Shown one piece after another: positions 17,780 to 26,078 of a DNA stretch of 64,000 bases. The position numbers were made by a program, and so were the translations under genes. The notes below the pieces were generated by a model. It ran no database searches and was not told where the DNA came from. It saw only the letters and a program-made list of their open reading frames with translations. How positions within the stretch are numbered: position 1 is the first letter of the stretch; each line of letters starts with the position of its first letter. This DNA comes from Olsenella uli (GTDB taxonomy: Bacteria > Actinomycetota > Coriobacteriia > Coriobacteriales > Atopobiaceae): assembly GCF_016899935.1 (NCBI RefSeq), contig NZ_JACJJK010000005.1, forward strand, positions 62,001 to 126,000, given 5' to 3'.

Positions 17780-17796
17780 TGACACCCAGCTGACAC
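17780..17796. promoter_or_regulatory. TGACAC direct repeat, 11-base period
   Basis: TGACAC occurs at 17780-17785 and 17791-17796, an 11-base period that matches the binding geometry of OmpR/PhoB regulators. It lies about 100 bases upstream of the htrA start and just downstream of the regulator gene. On the minus strand it reads GTGTCA twice. Confidence 0.4.
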
Positions 17797-17831
17797 GTTG
17801 CTTTCCGCAAGCTGAAAGACGGCACCTTCGA

Positions 17832-18506
17832 CTAGATGCGGAAGAGGTACCCCACGCCGCGGATGGTGACGATGTGGCTCGCGACCTGCGGGCCCACCTT
17901 GGAACGGACGCGGCGGATGTGGACGTCCACCGTGCGGGTGCCGCCGCAGTACTCGAAGCCCCAGACGCGGTGCAGCAGCGTCTCGCGCGAGTAGGCGCGG
18001 CTGGGGTGCGTGGCGAGGAAGCTCAGCAGCGAGTACTCCATGAGCGTGAGGTCCACGGGATGCTCGTCGATGTAGACCTGGTAGGTGGCCAGGTTGATCG
18101 TCATATTGTCGATCGTGACGATGTCGGCCGGCGCGCTCTCCTCCCCCGGCCAGAGCAGCAGCGTGCAGCGTAGCTCGAACTCCGCCGTGCCCGCCGTGGA
18201 GAGGATGAAGTCATTGGTGCCCTGCGTGGGCATGCGAAGCATGGCGAGCTTGTCCGGGTCCTGGACCAGGAGGCGCGGGATGAAGCCGTTCTCCGCAACG
18301 AAGGAGTCCACGGCGTTGAGCAGGTCCTGGCTCATGCCCTCGCCGTCGAGAATGACGAGGTCGAACTCGTGACCGGACGAGACGGCCTGGGGGAAGGTCT
18401 CCTCGTTCGCGAGCGCGATGGAGACGTCGATGGCGTGCGAGAGCTCGCGCATGCGGTCATGCAGGCGCGTGGTTGCCGATATGAGCAGGATGTTCTTGTG
18501 ATGCAT
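17832..18506 (-). CDS. OmpR/PhoB-family response regulator, atypical receiver, orphan
   Basis: This 224-residue protein has an N-terminal receiver-like domain (about 1-115) and a C-terminal winged-helix DNA-binding domain (about 130-224). The latter has the family pattern LTLMEYSLLSFLATHPSRAYSRETLL...RTVDVHIRRVRSKVG. In the receiver, an Asp remains in LVILDGEG, but the usual pair of acidic residues at the start of the domain is missing (ISATTRLHD). Phosphorylation may therefore be absent or different. No histidine kinase is nearby. GGGAGGGG precedes the ATG. It may control the adjacent htrA gene through the TGACAC direct repeat. Confidence 0.85.
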   Translation of the reverse strand: MHHKNILLISATTRLHDRMRELSHAIDVSIALANEETFPQAVSSGHEFDLVILDGEGMSQDLLNAVDSFVAENGFIPRLLVQDPDKLAMLRMPTQGTNDFILSTAGTAEFELRCTLLLWPGEESAPADIVTIDNMTINLATYQVYIDEHPVDLTLMEYSLLSFLATHPSRAYSRETLLHRVWGFEYCGGTRTVDVHIRRVRSKVGPQVASHIVTIRGVGYLFRI

Positions 18507-18597
18507 CCTGAGGCCCCTCCCAAAGCTTCAGCACGAACACGTGAATGTTACCACAACGTCCAACCATCCTCATACGCACACGAGGAGGTCCCTCGGG

Positions 18598-18661
18598 GGC
18601 CCTTCGGCGTTCCTCCAGGGAGTGCGCTGCGCGGAACTCCCTTCCGGAACGCCGAAGGGCC
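18598..18661. repeat. Large hairpin element, copy 1
   Basis: A perfect 16-base stem (arms 18598-18613 and 18646-18661) encloses a second stem, GGGAGT/ACTCCC, capped by GCGCTGCGCGGA at 18624-18635. Read on the minus strand the cap is TCCGCGCAGCGC, almost identical to that of copy 2. It lies between the ABC operon end and the regulator gene. Confidence 0.8.
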
Positions 18662-18666
18662 ACGCA

Positions 18667-18734
18667 GGGCTGCCCCGATGTTCCGGAGAGAAGTTCCGCG
18701 AAGCGCACTTCTCGGAGGAACATCGGGGCAGCCC
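18667..18734. repeat. Large hairpin element, copy 2 (opposite orientation)
   Basis: A perfect 18-base stem (arms 18667-18684 and 18717-18734) encloses GAGAAGT/ACTTCTC, capped by TCCGCGAAGCGC at 18695-18706. The stems differ in sequence from copy 1 but pair perfectly, while the cap differs at one base (after reversal). It ends 33 bases from the stop of the ATP-binding protein gene, so it could also end that operon's transcription. Confidence 0.8.
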
Positions 18735-18767
18735 GAACAGCATGACCGCTGCGTTCGCGGACAGAGG

Positions 18768-19547
<780 letters not shown>

Positions 19548-19556
19548 CTTGTCCTC

Positions 19557-20876
19557 CTACATTCCGGACTCGTGGGCCGAGGGGGTCTGCGCCACGTCGA
19601 GACGGCGCTCGCGGCGGTCGGAGCCGCGTCCGCCGCCGTTGAGGCGCGCCTCGAGCATGCTGACCACGCGCGCGAGCGGAAGCGTGATCACCAGGTAGAA
19701 CAGGGCGGCCACGATGTAGGGCGTGATCGAGCCGGTGGAGGCCACGATCGTCTTGGCGTACATGACGACCTCCATGACGCCCACGGCGGCCAGAAGCGAC
19801 GTGTCCTTGTAGAGCAGGATGAACTCGCTCGTCATCGTGGGGATCACGTTGCGGAACATCTGCGGGATGATCACGTAGAGCATGGTCTGCACGCCGTTCA
19901 TGCCGAGCGAGCGCGCCGCCTCGAACTGGCCCTTGGGGATGGACTGGATGCCCGCGCGGAAGATCTCGCAGAGGTAGGCCGACGAGTTGAGCGCCATCAC
20001 CACGACGCCGAGCGGGTAGGTGGGCACCTGGATGCCGGCGAGCGGCAGGCCGAAGAACGCGATGTAGATCTGCAGGAACGCCGGCGTGCCGCGCACGATG
20101 TTCACGTAGACGCTCGCGATGGCGCGCAGCAGGCGCAGCTTGGACGTGCGCATGAGCGCGAGCAGGAAGCCCAGCGGAATCGCCAGCGGGAAGGCGAGCA
20201 GCACGATGGCGAGCGCCATGAGAAATCCGTTGAAGACGATCGGCACGCTCGACACCAAGATCGGCGGGTTGAGGAAGAGGCGCAGGAACTTGTTGGAGTT
20301 CCAGGCCTGGACCCACTCCTGCTGCTCGAGGTCGCTCACGAAGGCGTCGAGCGGCGAGACGCTCGTGACGGCGATCGTGGGCATGTCGGCGAGCGGCTGC
20401 TCGGCGCCGTCCGCAGTCGCGTAGCTGCCCGTCAGCGCGAGGTCGCCGCCCGACGCGGGGAACTTCACGCCGTAGATCTCAAGACGCAGGTAGCTGCCCT
20501 CGGGCAGGGCCTCGGAGAAGTCCGCCGTCACGGTCTGGCCGTCTGCCGAGAAGGACGCGTCCACCGGGACGCGGTCCATGAGGTCGGCGCCCGCGAGCAC
20601 GGTGGCCCGGGCGTCGTCCAGCTCGAAGGCGGTGCCATCCGGCAGCTTGAGGCTGACCGACGTGAGCGACTCGCCGTCGTCCGCCTGGGCCTCCCAGGTG
20701 ATGCGGGTCTCGGTGGCGCCGAGGACGTCGTTGCCGGCGTCGGCGTTGGGGCGGGCGGAGAGCTTCTCCACGGTGAGGGCCTCGGCCGTGGCCGGCAGCG
20801 CGAGCGCGCAGACGAGCGCGGCGAGCAGCGCGAGCAGGCGCGGCGCGCGGCGCGGGTGGCGGATGGGGTCTGACAC
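19557..20876 (-). CDS. Amino-acid ABC permease with extra N-terminal extracytoplasmic domain
   Basis: The protein has 439 residues. The C-terminal half is a standard His/Glu/Gln-type permease with five or so helices and the EAA loop ARSLGMNGVQTMLYVIIPQ. The first half is unusual: a signal-like hydrophobic segment (LLALLAALVCALALPATAEA) and then about 150 residues of probable beta-rich, exported sequence (VEKLSARPNADAG..., FPASGGDLALTGSYA). The GTG at 20876 has GAGGAA just upstream; a longer frame exists but lacks a ribosome site. It follows the binding-protein gene after a 138-base gap with a hairpin. The extra domain may help capture substrate or dock the binding protein. Confidence 0.88.
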   Translation of the reverse strand: MSDPIRHPRRAPRLLALLAALVCALALPATAEALTVEKLSARPNADAGNDVLGATETRITWEAQADDGESLTSVSLKLPDGTAFELDDARATVLAGADLMDRVPVDASFSADGQTVTADFSEALPEGSYLRLEIYGVKFPASGGDLALTGSYATADGAEQPLADMPTIAVTSVSPLDAFVSDLEQQEWVQAWNSNKFLRLFLNPPILVSSVPIVFNGFLMALAIVLLAFPLAIPLGFLLALMRTSKLRLLRAIASVYVNIVRGTPAFLQIYIAFFGLPLAGIQVPTYPLGVVVMALNSSAYLCEIFRAGIQSIPKGQFEAARSLGMNGVQTMLYVIIPQMFRNVIPTMTSEFILLYKDTSLLAAVGVMEVVMYAKTIVASTGSITPYIVAALFYLVITLPLARVVSMLEARLNGGGRGSDRRERRLDVAQTPSAHESGM

Positions 20877-20933
20877 GGTTCCTCGATTCGACGTTCTTCT
20901 CGCCCCGTGGGCCGAAGCCCTTGGACGCGAGAA

Positions 20934-20960
20934 CCCTTCCCCGCACATGGCGAGGAAGGG
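20934..20960 (-). other. Hairpin between binding-protein and permease genes
   Basis: CCCTTCC (20934-20940) pairs with GGAAGGG (20954-20960). It sits in the 138-base gap inside the ABC operon and lacks a U-run. It may act as an attenuator or mRNA stabiliser that lets the binding protein be made in excess. Confidence 0.4.
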
Positions 20961-21014
20961 CCTGCTGTTCATGTCATGCTCGGGCGCGGGCGCGCCGTCT
21001 TCTTGGGGTGCGGC

Positions 21015-21824
21015 CTAGCCCATCCAGGTGGTGGTGAGCTCGTCGATCGTGCCGTTCTCGTCGAGCGCGGCGAGCGCGTCGTTGACGGCGGAGAGCAGCG
21101 CGGGGTTGTCCTTGGAGACGGCGACGCCGTACTCCTCGCCCGTGGCGCTCTTGCCCACGATCTGGGCGTCAGTGTAGGCCTCGGCAATCATCTTCTCGCC
21201 GACGGCGAGGTTGGTGACCACGGCGACGGTGCCGTCGGTGCCGGCCTGCATGGCCGCGAAGCAGTCGGTGGCGTTGCCGTAGCCCACGACCTTGGCGTTG
21301 GGGAAGTTCTCCTGCGCGAAGGTCTCGCCGGTGGTGCCGGACTGGACGGCGATGACGACGCCCTCCTGGTTGAGCGCGTCGGCGTAGGTGTCAGCGGTAA
21401 CGTCGGCGTTGTCGGTCATCGCGACGACGCACTGGTCGTCGATGTAGTAGGACGTGGAGAAGTCGACCTGCTCCTCGCGCTCGGGGTCGATCGTGATGCC
21501 GGAGCAGCCCACGTCGGCCTGGCCGCCGGCCTGGATGGCCGGGACGATGGCGTCGAACTGCAGGTTCTTGAACTCGACCTCGAGGCCCATCTGCTCGGCG
21601 ACGGCCTTCATGAGGTCGACGTCAAAGCCCACGTACTCGTCTCCGTCGAGGTTCTCGAAGGGGGGGAAGTCCGGGGAGACGGCCACGGTCAGCGTGCCGT
21701 CCTTGATGAGACCGAGGTCGTCCGTGGCGTCCTGCTCGCCACCGGCGTTGCAGCCGGCAAGCGCGACGGTAGACGCGAGCGCACCCGCGACGGTCAGGAA
21801 GTTCCTTCTGGTCATGCTCTTCAT
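21015..21824 (-). CDS. Amino-acid ABC transporter substrate-binding lipoprotein
   Basis: This 269-residue periplasmic-binding-protein family 3 lipoprotein begins MKSMTRRNFLTVAG and has the lipobox LAGC, so it is a lipid-anchored extracellular protein; the twin Arg suggests possible Tat export. The mature domain shows the SBP3 pattern: GTLTVAVSPDFPPFE, YVGFDVDLMKAVAEQMG, FDAIVPAIQAGQAD-type and QSGTTGE. GGAGGAG precedes the ATG at 21824. It is the first gene of the operon with the permease and ATPase. A C7 run inside FPPF is in frame and intact. Confidence 0.94.
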   Translation of the reverse strand: MKSMTRRNFLTVAGALASTVALAGCNAGGEQDATDDLGLIKDGTLTVAVSPDFPPFENLDGDEYVGFDVDLMKAVAEQMGLEVEFKNLQFDAIVPAIQAGGQADVGCSGITIDPEREEQVDFSTSYYIDDQCVVAMTDNADVTADTYADALNQEGVVIAVQSGTTGETFAQENFPNAKVVGYGNATDCFAAMQAGTDGTVAVVTNLAVGEKMIAEAYTDAQIVGKSATGEEYGVAVSKDNPALLSAVNDALAALDENGTIDELTTTWMG

Positions 21825-22020
21825 GTCTGGGTTCTCCTCCCCATTGGTTTGGCGCGTGGTCACGCCCTTTCCCGACGGAGGCACGGGTCTTCCCGTGTCA
21901 GGGCACACGCCCCGCCCGTCGCCAGATGCCAAGTCTGATGCAAGGCGCGCCATGCGCCCGGCACCTTCAGATTTCTTTACAAGATGGACACGCCGAGGGG
22001 GCGTCCTTCTCGTCCGCGCC

Positions 22021-23361
22021 CTACACGCCGCCGTAGTAGTGCTCGCGCTCCCAGTCCGTCACGGATGTGCAGAACTCCTCCCACTCGCGGCGCTTCTCGC
22101 GCACGAAGTAGGTGAAGATGTGGTCGCCGAGGACCTCGCGCATGAGGTCGGACGCCTCAAAGCGGTCGATGGCCTCGCCGAGGGTGCGCGGCAGGCGCCG
22201 GATGCCCTTGGCCTCGAGCTCACGGTCTGGCGCGGCGAAGGTGTCGATCGTGGACTCCTCCGGCATCGGCAGCTCCTCCTCGATGCCCTTGAGGCCGGCC
22301 GCGATCGTGACGGCGAGCGCCAGGTACGGGTTGGCCGTGGGGTCGGGGCTGCGCAGCTCGATGCGCGTGGCAACGTGCTTGCCCGGCTTGTGCGTGGGGA
22401 TGCGCACGAGCGCGGAGCGGTTCTTGCGGCCCCAGGTGGCGTGCGTGGGGACCTCGCCGGTGGAGACGAAGCGCTTGTAGGAGTTGACCGTGGGGTTGGT
22501 GACCAGGGTGAACTCCGGCGCGTACTTAAGCAGGCCCGCCACGTAGTGCTGCGCGAGGTCGGAGAGGTGCGCCGGGTGGTGCTCCTTGGGCGCCCAGAAG
22601 AGGTTCTCGCCGTCGTGGTCGAGCAGGGACTGGTAGAGGTACATCGCCGAGCCCGGGGCGCTCGTGATGGGCTTGGGCATGAACGAGGCGTACATGCCCT
22701 GGCCAGCGGCCTCCTGCTTGATGACGAGGCGCGCCGTCATGATGTTGTCCGCGCAGCTCACGGCCTCGGTGAAGCGCAGCTCCACGCCGTTTTGGGTCGG
22801 GCCGGCCGCGTGATAGGAGTACTGCACCGGGATGGACATCTTCTCCAGGGTGAGCGTGGTCATGCGACGCAGGTCGTTGGCGCGGTCCATCGGCGTGAGG
22901 TCAAAGTAGCCGGCGGTGTCCAGCGGCACGGGGTCGAGGTCGTTGTCGAAGTAGAAGTACTCGATCTTGGGACCCACGTTGGGCACGAGGCCCTGCTCGT
23001 CGGCACGGGCGAAGACCTTGCGCAGGCAGCGGCGCGGGTCGCCGTCGAAGGGCTCGCGCGACGGGGTGTAGACGTCGCAGAAGACGCGCGCCACGCCGGA
23101 CTCCTTGGGACGCCACGGGAGCAGCGCGAAGGTAGCCGGGTCCGGGAAGGCCAGCATGTCCGACTCCTCGAGCGAGGCGAAGCCGTCCACCGCCGAGCCG
23201 TCGAAGCCGATGCCCTCCTCGAAGGCCTCCTCGAGCTCCTCGGGAGAGATCGCGAAGCACTTGAGGTTGCCCAGGACGTCCGTGAACCACAGCTGCACGA
23301 AGCGGATGTCGCGCTTCTCGACGGTGCGCAGGACGAAGTCGATGTCTTTCTCGCTGCTCAT
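22021..23361 (-). CDS. glnA: Glutamine synthetase, type I
   Basis: This 446-residue cytoplasmic enzyme makes glutamine from glutamate, ammonia and ATP. The beta-grasp domain has VQLWFTDVLGNLK and GFDGSAVDGFASLEESDM. The catalytic domain has SYHAAGPTQNGVELRF, VSTGEVPTHATWGRKNRSALVR and IELRSPDPTANPYLALA. Its length and C-terminus (EWEEFCTSVTDWEREHYY) are like the GSI-alpha, Bacillus-type enzymes, which are feedback-regulated rather than adenylylated. GGAGAGG precedes the ATG. A GlnR-type box lies 60 bases upstream. The next operon on this strand is an amino-acid ABC importer. Confidence 0.95.
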   Translation of the reverse strand: MSSEKDIDFVLRTVEKRDIRFVQLWFTDVLGNLKCFAISPEELEEAFEEGIGFDGSAVDGFASLEESDMLAFPDPATFALLPWRPKESGVARVFCDVYTPSREPFDGDPRRCLRKVFARADEQGLVPNVGPKIEYFYFDNDLDPVPLDTAGYFDLTPMDRANDLRRMTTLTLEKMSIPVQYSYHAAGPTQNGVELRFTEAVSCADNIMTARLVIKQEAAGQGMYASFMPKPITSAPGSAMYLYQSLLDHDGENLFWAPKEHHPAHLSDLAQHYVAGLLKYAPEFTLVTNPTVNSYKRFVSTGEVPTHATWGRKNRSALVRIPTHKPGKHVATRIELRSPDPTANPYLALAVTIAAGLKGIEEELPMPEESTIDTFAAPDRELEAKGIRRLPRTLGEAIDRFEASDLMREVLGDHIFTYFVREKRREWEEFCTSVTDWEREHYYGGV

Positions 23362-23742
23362 GCGAATTCCTCTCCGATGCCGGCGAAGACCATAGTCCGT
23401 TACAGGTTGGCACATATGTGTTTCGCGGCGGTTACCCGTTGCCCGCCGAGCGTGTCCCTCGTGAGGCGAAGCGGCTGAAGCGCGCGGAAAGTCCTTCGGA
23501 GCTCTGCAAAACAGCCGCTCGTGTGATAATCGAGGAGCCCGAGCTGCAAAACGCCCTCTCGTGTGATAGCTTTTCTTGCTCCAAATCCCGTATTGATTCG
23601 ATATTTGATTTCTCAACTGGACTTTTGCGATGGGCGCCTCTGCTCCGTTCCCAAAAAGGAATCACACGAACGGGCTTTTTGTTTCCCAGTCGGCCTTTTC
23701 ATCACACGAGCGACCGTTTTGCAGGGCGGAAGCCGCGCAGAG
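23362..23742. other. 381-base intergenic region with four 24-base repeats
   Basis: There is no gene. The GlnR-like box is at 23420-23435. A 24-base motif, consensus CTGCAAAACGSYC followed by GCTCGTGTGAT, occurs at 23504-23527 and 23544-23567 (plus) and at 23661-23684 (degenerate) and 23701-23724 (minus). Each pair is offset by exactly 40 bases and the pairs face each other. The 93 bases between the pairs are AT-rich and featureless to me. Confidence 0.8.
23420..23435 (-). promoter_or_regulatory. GlnR-like box upstream of glnA
   Basis: On the minus strand this reads GTAAC-CGCCGC-GAAAC, an exact match to the actinobacterial GlnR half-box pattern gTnAc-n6-GaAAc. It ends about 60 bases before the glnA ATG, where a regulator could act. 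The second half of a double box is not clear. Confidence 0.5.
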
Positions 23743-23940
23743 TCACGCGTCGAGCTTCCTCTCGACGTTCTTGAGCATGTCGTGCGCAACCGGGCAGGGC
23801 GCGCCCGCAGCGTGCGCGGCGCAGCCTTCCTTGCTCCCGCAGCCCGCACAGCCATCCTTGCGGGAACGAATGACCGCGCGCACGGCCAGCACGAGCAGCA
23901 CCGCCACTACGGCAAGGACGAGATAGTCGACAGGACCCAT
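23743..23940 (-). CDS. FeoB-associated Cys-rich membrane protein
   Basis: This 65-residue protein has one N-terminal transmembrane helix (DYLVLAVVAVLLVLAVRAVI) and a Cys-rich tail (DGCAGCGSKEGCAAH...PCPVAHDM). This is the layout of the FeoB-associated Cys-rich family (PF12669), usually encoded next to feoB and thought to help Fe2+ uptake. Here it stands alone, about 9 kb from the nearer feoB. GAGGGAG lies five bases before the ATG at 23940; an upstream ATG at 23982 is less likely. Confidence 0.85.
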   Translation of the reverse strand: MGPVDYLVLAVVAVLLVLAVRAVIRSRKDGCAGCGSKEGCAAHAAGAPCPVAHDMLKNVERKLDA

Positions 23941-24056
23941 ATGGACTCCCTCGGAAAAACTTTCTGTGTTAACCAAGGTCAACTATACCCGTTGCAGCTA
24001 CTATATGTGTTGTGCGGCACCCGCCGCACAAACTCCGCATCGAGAAGGGAAGTCAC

Positions 24057-24821
24057 ATGTCCGACGACCAGACCATGCAGCTCGTCATCGTCCGCCACGG
24101 CGAGTCCGAGTGGAACAAGCTCAACCTCTTCACCGGTTGGACCGACGTCGACCTCACCGACACCGGCCGCGAGGAGGCCCACGCGGGCGGCAAGGCCCTC
24201 AAGGAGGCCGGCTACGACTTCGACGTCTGCTACACGTCGCTGCTCAAGCGCGCCATCCACACGCTCAACTGCGTGCTCGACGAGCTCGACCGCAACTGGC
24301 TGCCCGTTCACAAGGCCTGGCAGCTCAACGAGCGCCACTACGGCGCCCTTCAGGGCCTGAACAAGGCCGACGCCGCCGCCGAGCACGGCGAGGAGCAGGT
24401 CAAGATCTGGCGTCGCTCCTTTGACGTGCAGCCGCCCGCCCTCGAGCCCGGCGACGAGCGCGACCCGCACGTCCAGGAGATGTTCCGCGACGTCCCCAAG
24501 GAGGACCTCCCCTACACCGAGTGCCTCAAGGACACCATCGCCCGCGCCTGGCCGTACTTTGAGCAGGAGATCAAGCCGCAGATGGAGGCTGGCAAGCGCG
24601 TGCTGATCGCCGCCCACGGCAACTCGCTGCGCGCCCTCGTCATGCAGTTCGAGAAGCTGACCCCCGAGCAGATCCTCGAGGTCAACATCCCGACCGGCGT
24701 GCCGTGCGCCTACACCTTCGACAAGGACTGGAACGTCGTCGACAAGCACTACATCGGCGACCCCGCCACCATCGAGGCCAAGATCAACGCCGTCGCCAAC
24801 CAGGGCAAGGCCAAGAAGTAA
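24057..24821 (+). CDS. gpmA: 2,3-bisphosphoglycerate-dependent phosphoglycerate mutase
   Basis: This is a 254-residue glycolytic enzyme that interconverts 3- and 2-phosphoglycerate. The histidine-phosphatase signature VIVRHGESEWN lies at the N-terminus (phospho-His in RHG), followed by LFTGWTDVDLTDTG, SLLKRAIHT, ERHYGALQGLNK and the second catalytic His in IAAHGNSLRAL. The length is that of the family. GAAGGGAAG precedes the ATG at 24057; an in-frame ATG at 24012 lies too close to the upstream AT-rich promoter region. A strong terminator follows 26 bases after the stop. Confidence 0.96.
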   Translation: MSDDQTMQLVIVRHGESEWNKLNLFTGWTDVDLTDTGREEAHAGGKALKEAGYDFDVCYTSLLKRAIHTLNCVLDELDRNWLPVHKAWQLNERHYGALQGLNKADAAAEHGEEQVKIWRRSFDVQPPALEPGDERDPHVQEMFRDVPKEDLPYTECLKDTIARAWPYFEQEIKPQMEAGKRVLIAAHGNSLRALVMQFEKLTPEQILEVNIPTGVPCAYTFDKDWNVVDKHYIGDPATIEAKINAVANQGKAKK

Positions 24822-24847
24822 GACTCGCCAACGGCGCGAAAGCAGAA

Positions 24848-24874
24848 GGCCCCCGGTCCCGCCGGGGGCCTTTT
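24848..24874 (+). terminator. Intrinsic terminator of gpmA
   Basis: GGCCCCCGG (24848-24856) pairs perfectly with CCGGGGGCC (24862-24870) over a 5-base loop, followed by TTTTCTT. Confidence 0.92.
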
Positions 24875-24896
24875 CTTGCCGACGGGAAATGTTGTA

Positions 24897-24927
24897 TCAA
24901 CGTTATCTGAAAACGTGCGCTCACAAT
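24897..24927 (+). promoter_or_regulatory. Promoter with shared 16-base spacer word (lipoprotein gene)
   Basis: The word TTATCTGAAAACGTGC (24903-24918) is followed after three bases by CACAAT (24922-24927), a possible -10 box. The identical 16-mer, with a -10 at the same distance, occurs in the promoter of the pilin at 51.2 kb. This points to a common regulator for the two genes. Confidence 0.55.
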
Positions 24928-24964
24928 GGGTCGCAGCAGCATCGCCCATCGAGAGGAGCACGAA

Positions 24965-25651
24965 ATGGCCCGTCGGCTGACGCGAAGGAACTTCCTGTTC
25001 GCAGGGTCTCTCGGTCTGATTGGAACTCTTAGCTCAGTTGGTTGCGGAGGCGCCCCCACCACCGAGCAGGAGGAGCCCGAGAAGGCCGAGCAGCCGGAAG
25101 AAATCGAGAAGCACGCAGTTGGAGAGACCGTCGAGACAGACCTCGTGAAGCTCACGCTCAACGATGCTGCATTCACAATCGCCCTCAACAACTCGCTTCC
25201 GATTGGAGCGGATTTCAACATCGACAACGATTACTTCTGCCCAAAGGAATACGTGGCAGAGGAGGACGCGAACAACGCCTTTGTGGCTCCAAAGGGGAGC
25301 ACACTCGTGTTCTATGAGCTCGTGATCGAGAATCTGGACAGGGACTATCTTGACCTTGACGGTTTTGGAACGAAGAGCGAGTTCGTTGCCGTTGCCTACG
25401 AAGGAGAGACGTACACGGAGTTCGAGGAGCGGGAGTACGGCTGGGCGATCAGAGATCTCGATGGAGAGCAGGATTGGGACAGCACCCCAGTAACTAACAT
25501 ACTCGCGAGCGTCGGAGTAAGGGACCTGTATCGCGCATACGCAACAGTTCCCTTCGAGCCAGCATCGCTCAGCGACCCCTTCGATATATCCTTTACGCTC
25601 CCATGCTCAGACGACACCACCCAGACCTTCACTTTTGCCATCAACCAGTGA
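24965..25651 (+). CDS. Putative lipoprotein (Tat-type signal), DUF4352-like fold possible
   Basis: This 228-residue exported protein begins MARRLTRRNFLFAGSLG and has a lipobox ending VGCGG, so it should be a lipid-anchored surface protein; the twin-Arg start suggests Tat export. A Glu/Pro-rich linker follows (about residues 30-50). The mature domain looks beta-rich (VKLTLNDAAFTIALN, LVFYELVIENLDRDYLDLDGF) and resembles the DUF4352-type immunoglobulin-like fold, though this is tentative. GAGAGGAG precedes the ATG at 24965. Base composition is lower in GC than the neighbours. Its promoter shares a 16-base word with a pilin promoter. No enzyme motif is seen. Confidence 0.75.
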   Translation: MARRLTRRNFLFAGSLGLIGTLSSVGCGGAPTTEQEEPEKAEQPEEIEKHAVGETVETDLVKLTLNDAAFTIALNNSLPIGADFNIDNDYFCPKEYVAEEDANNAFVAPKGSTLVFYELVIENLDRDYLDLDGFGTKSEFVAVAYEGETYTEFEEREYGWAIRDLDGEQDWDSTPVTNILASVGVRDLYRAYATVPFEPASLSDPFDISFTLPCSDDTTQTFTFAINQ

Positions 25652-25850
25652 CAAACCTCAATTCGCGCACAACACGATCGCTTGGGTTGCAACTTATCAC
25701 GACCTTTGCAGACGCCTCACCTGAACAACATCTCGTCGCGTCATGCGCAACCCCCGGATGTCTAAGCACACAAATCCCGTTGTGCTCAACGGCACTTTCT
25801 ATCAGACGGTTTTACCCGACGATTCAACGTCAAAGCGAAAGGACCCCGCC

Positions 25851-26069
25851 ATGAAGGAACGAGCCCCCATCAAGTGCCCGTCGTGTGGGGATATGTTTGG
25901 ATGGAAGTATATCGGGACTGACCAGGGTGGATTCAGCGCCGGTAAGGCGGCCGCCGGCGCCGTCCTCGTCGGCCCAATCGGACTTGCTGCTGGAGCACTT
26001 GGACGAAAGAAGTACACCTACCGCTGCAGCAAGTGCGGTTTCATGCGGTCGTACGATTTAGGCCAGTAA
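25851..26069 (+). CDS. Small zinc-ribbon protein
   Basis: This 72-residue protein has two zinc-binding knuckles, CPSCG near residue 9 and CSKCG near residue 60. They flank a Gly/Ala-rich hydrophobic stretch (AGKAAAGAVLVGPIGLAAGALG) that may dip into a membrane. The ATG at 25851 has AAAGGA upstream; the open frame extends back to 25743 without a ribosome site. It lies nine bases upstream of the 678-residue zinc-ribbon protein and is probably cotranscribed with it. Function unknown. Confidence 0.65.
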   Translation: MKERAPIKCPSCGDMFGWKYIGTDQGGFSAGKAAAGAVLVGPIGLAAGALGRKKYTYRCSKCGFMRSYDLGQ

Positions 26070-26078
26070 AGAGGAAGC

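Noticed and set aside
21654-21668. C7/G7 run in the binding-protein gene as a phase switch
   Set aside because: The run encodes FPPF within an intact, conserved reading frame, and its length is ordinary for this GC content.
21825-22020. Riboswitch or GlnR box upstream of the ABC operon
   Set aside because: Only a short CACGGG/CCCGTG hairpin and a poor GTGAC-N7-CAAAC match are present; neither is convincing.
23504-23724. CRISPR-like array
   Set aside because: There are only four copies in two orientations with 16-base gaps and no cas genes, so it does not fit a CRISPR array.
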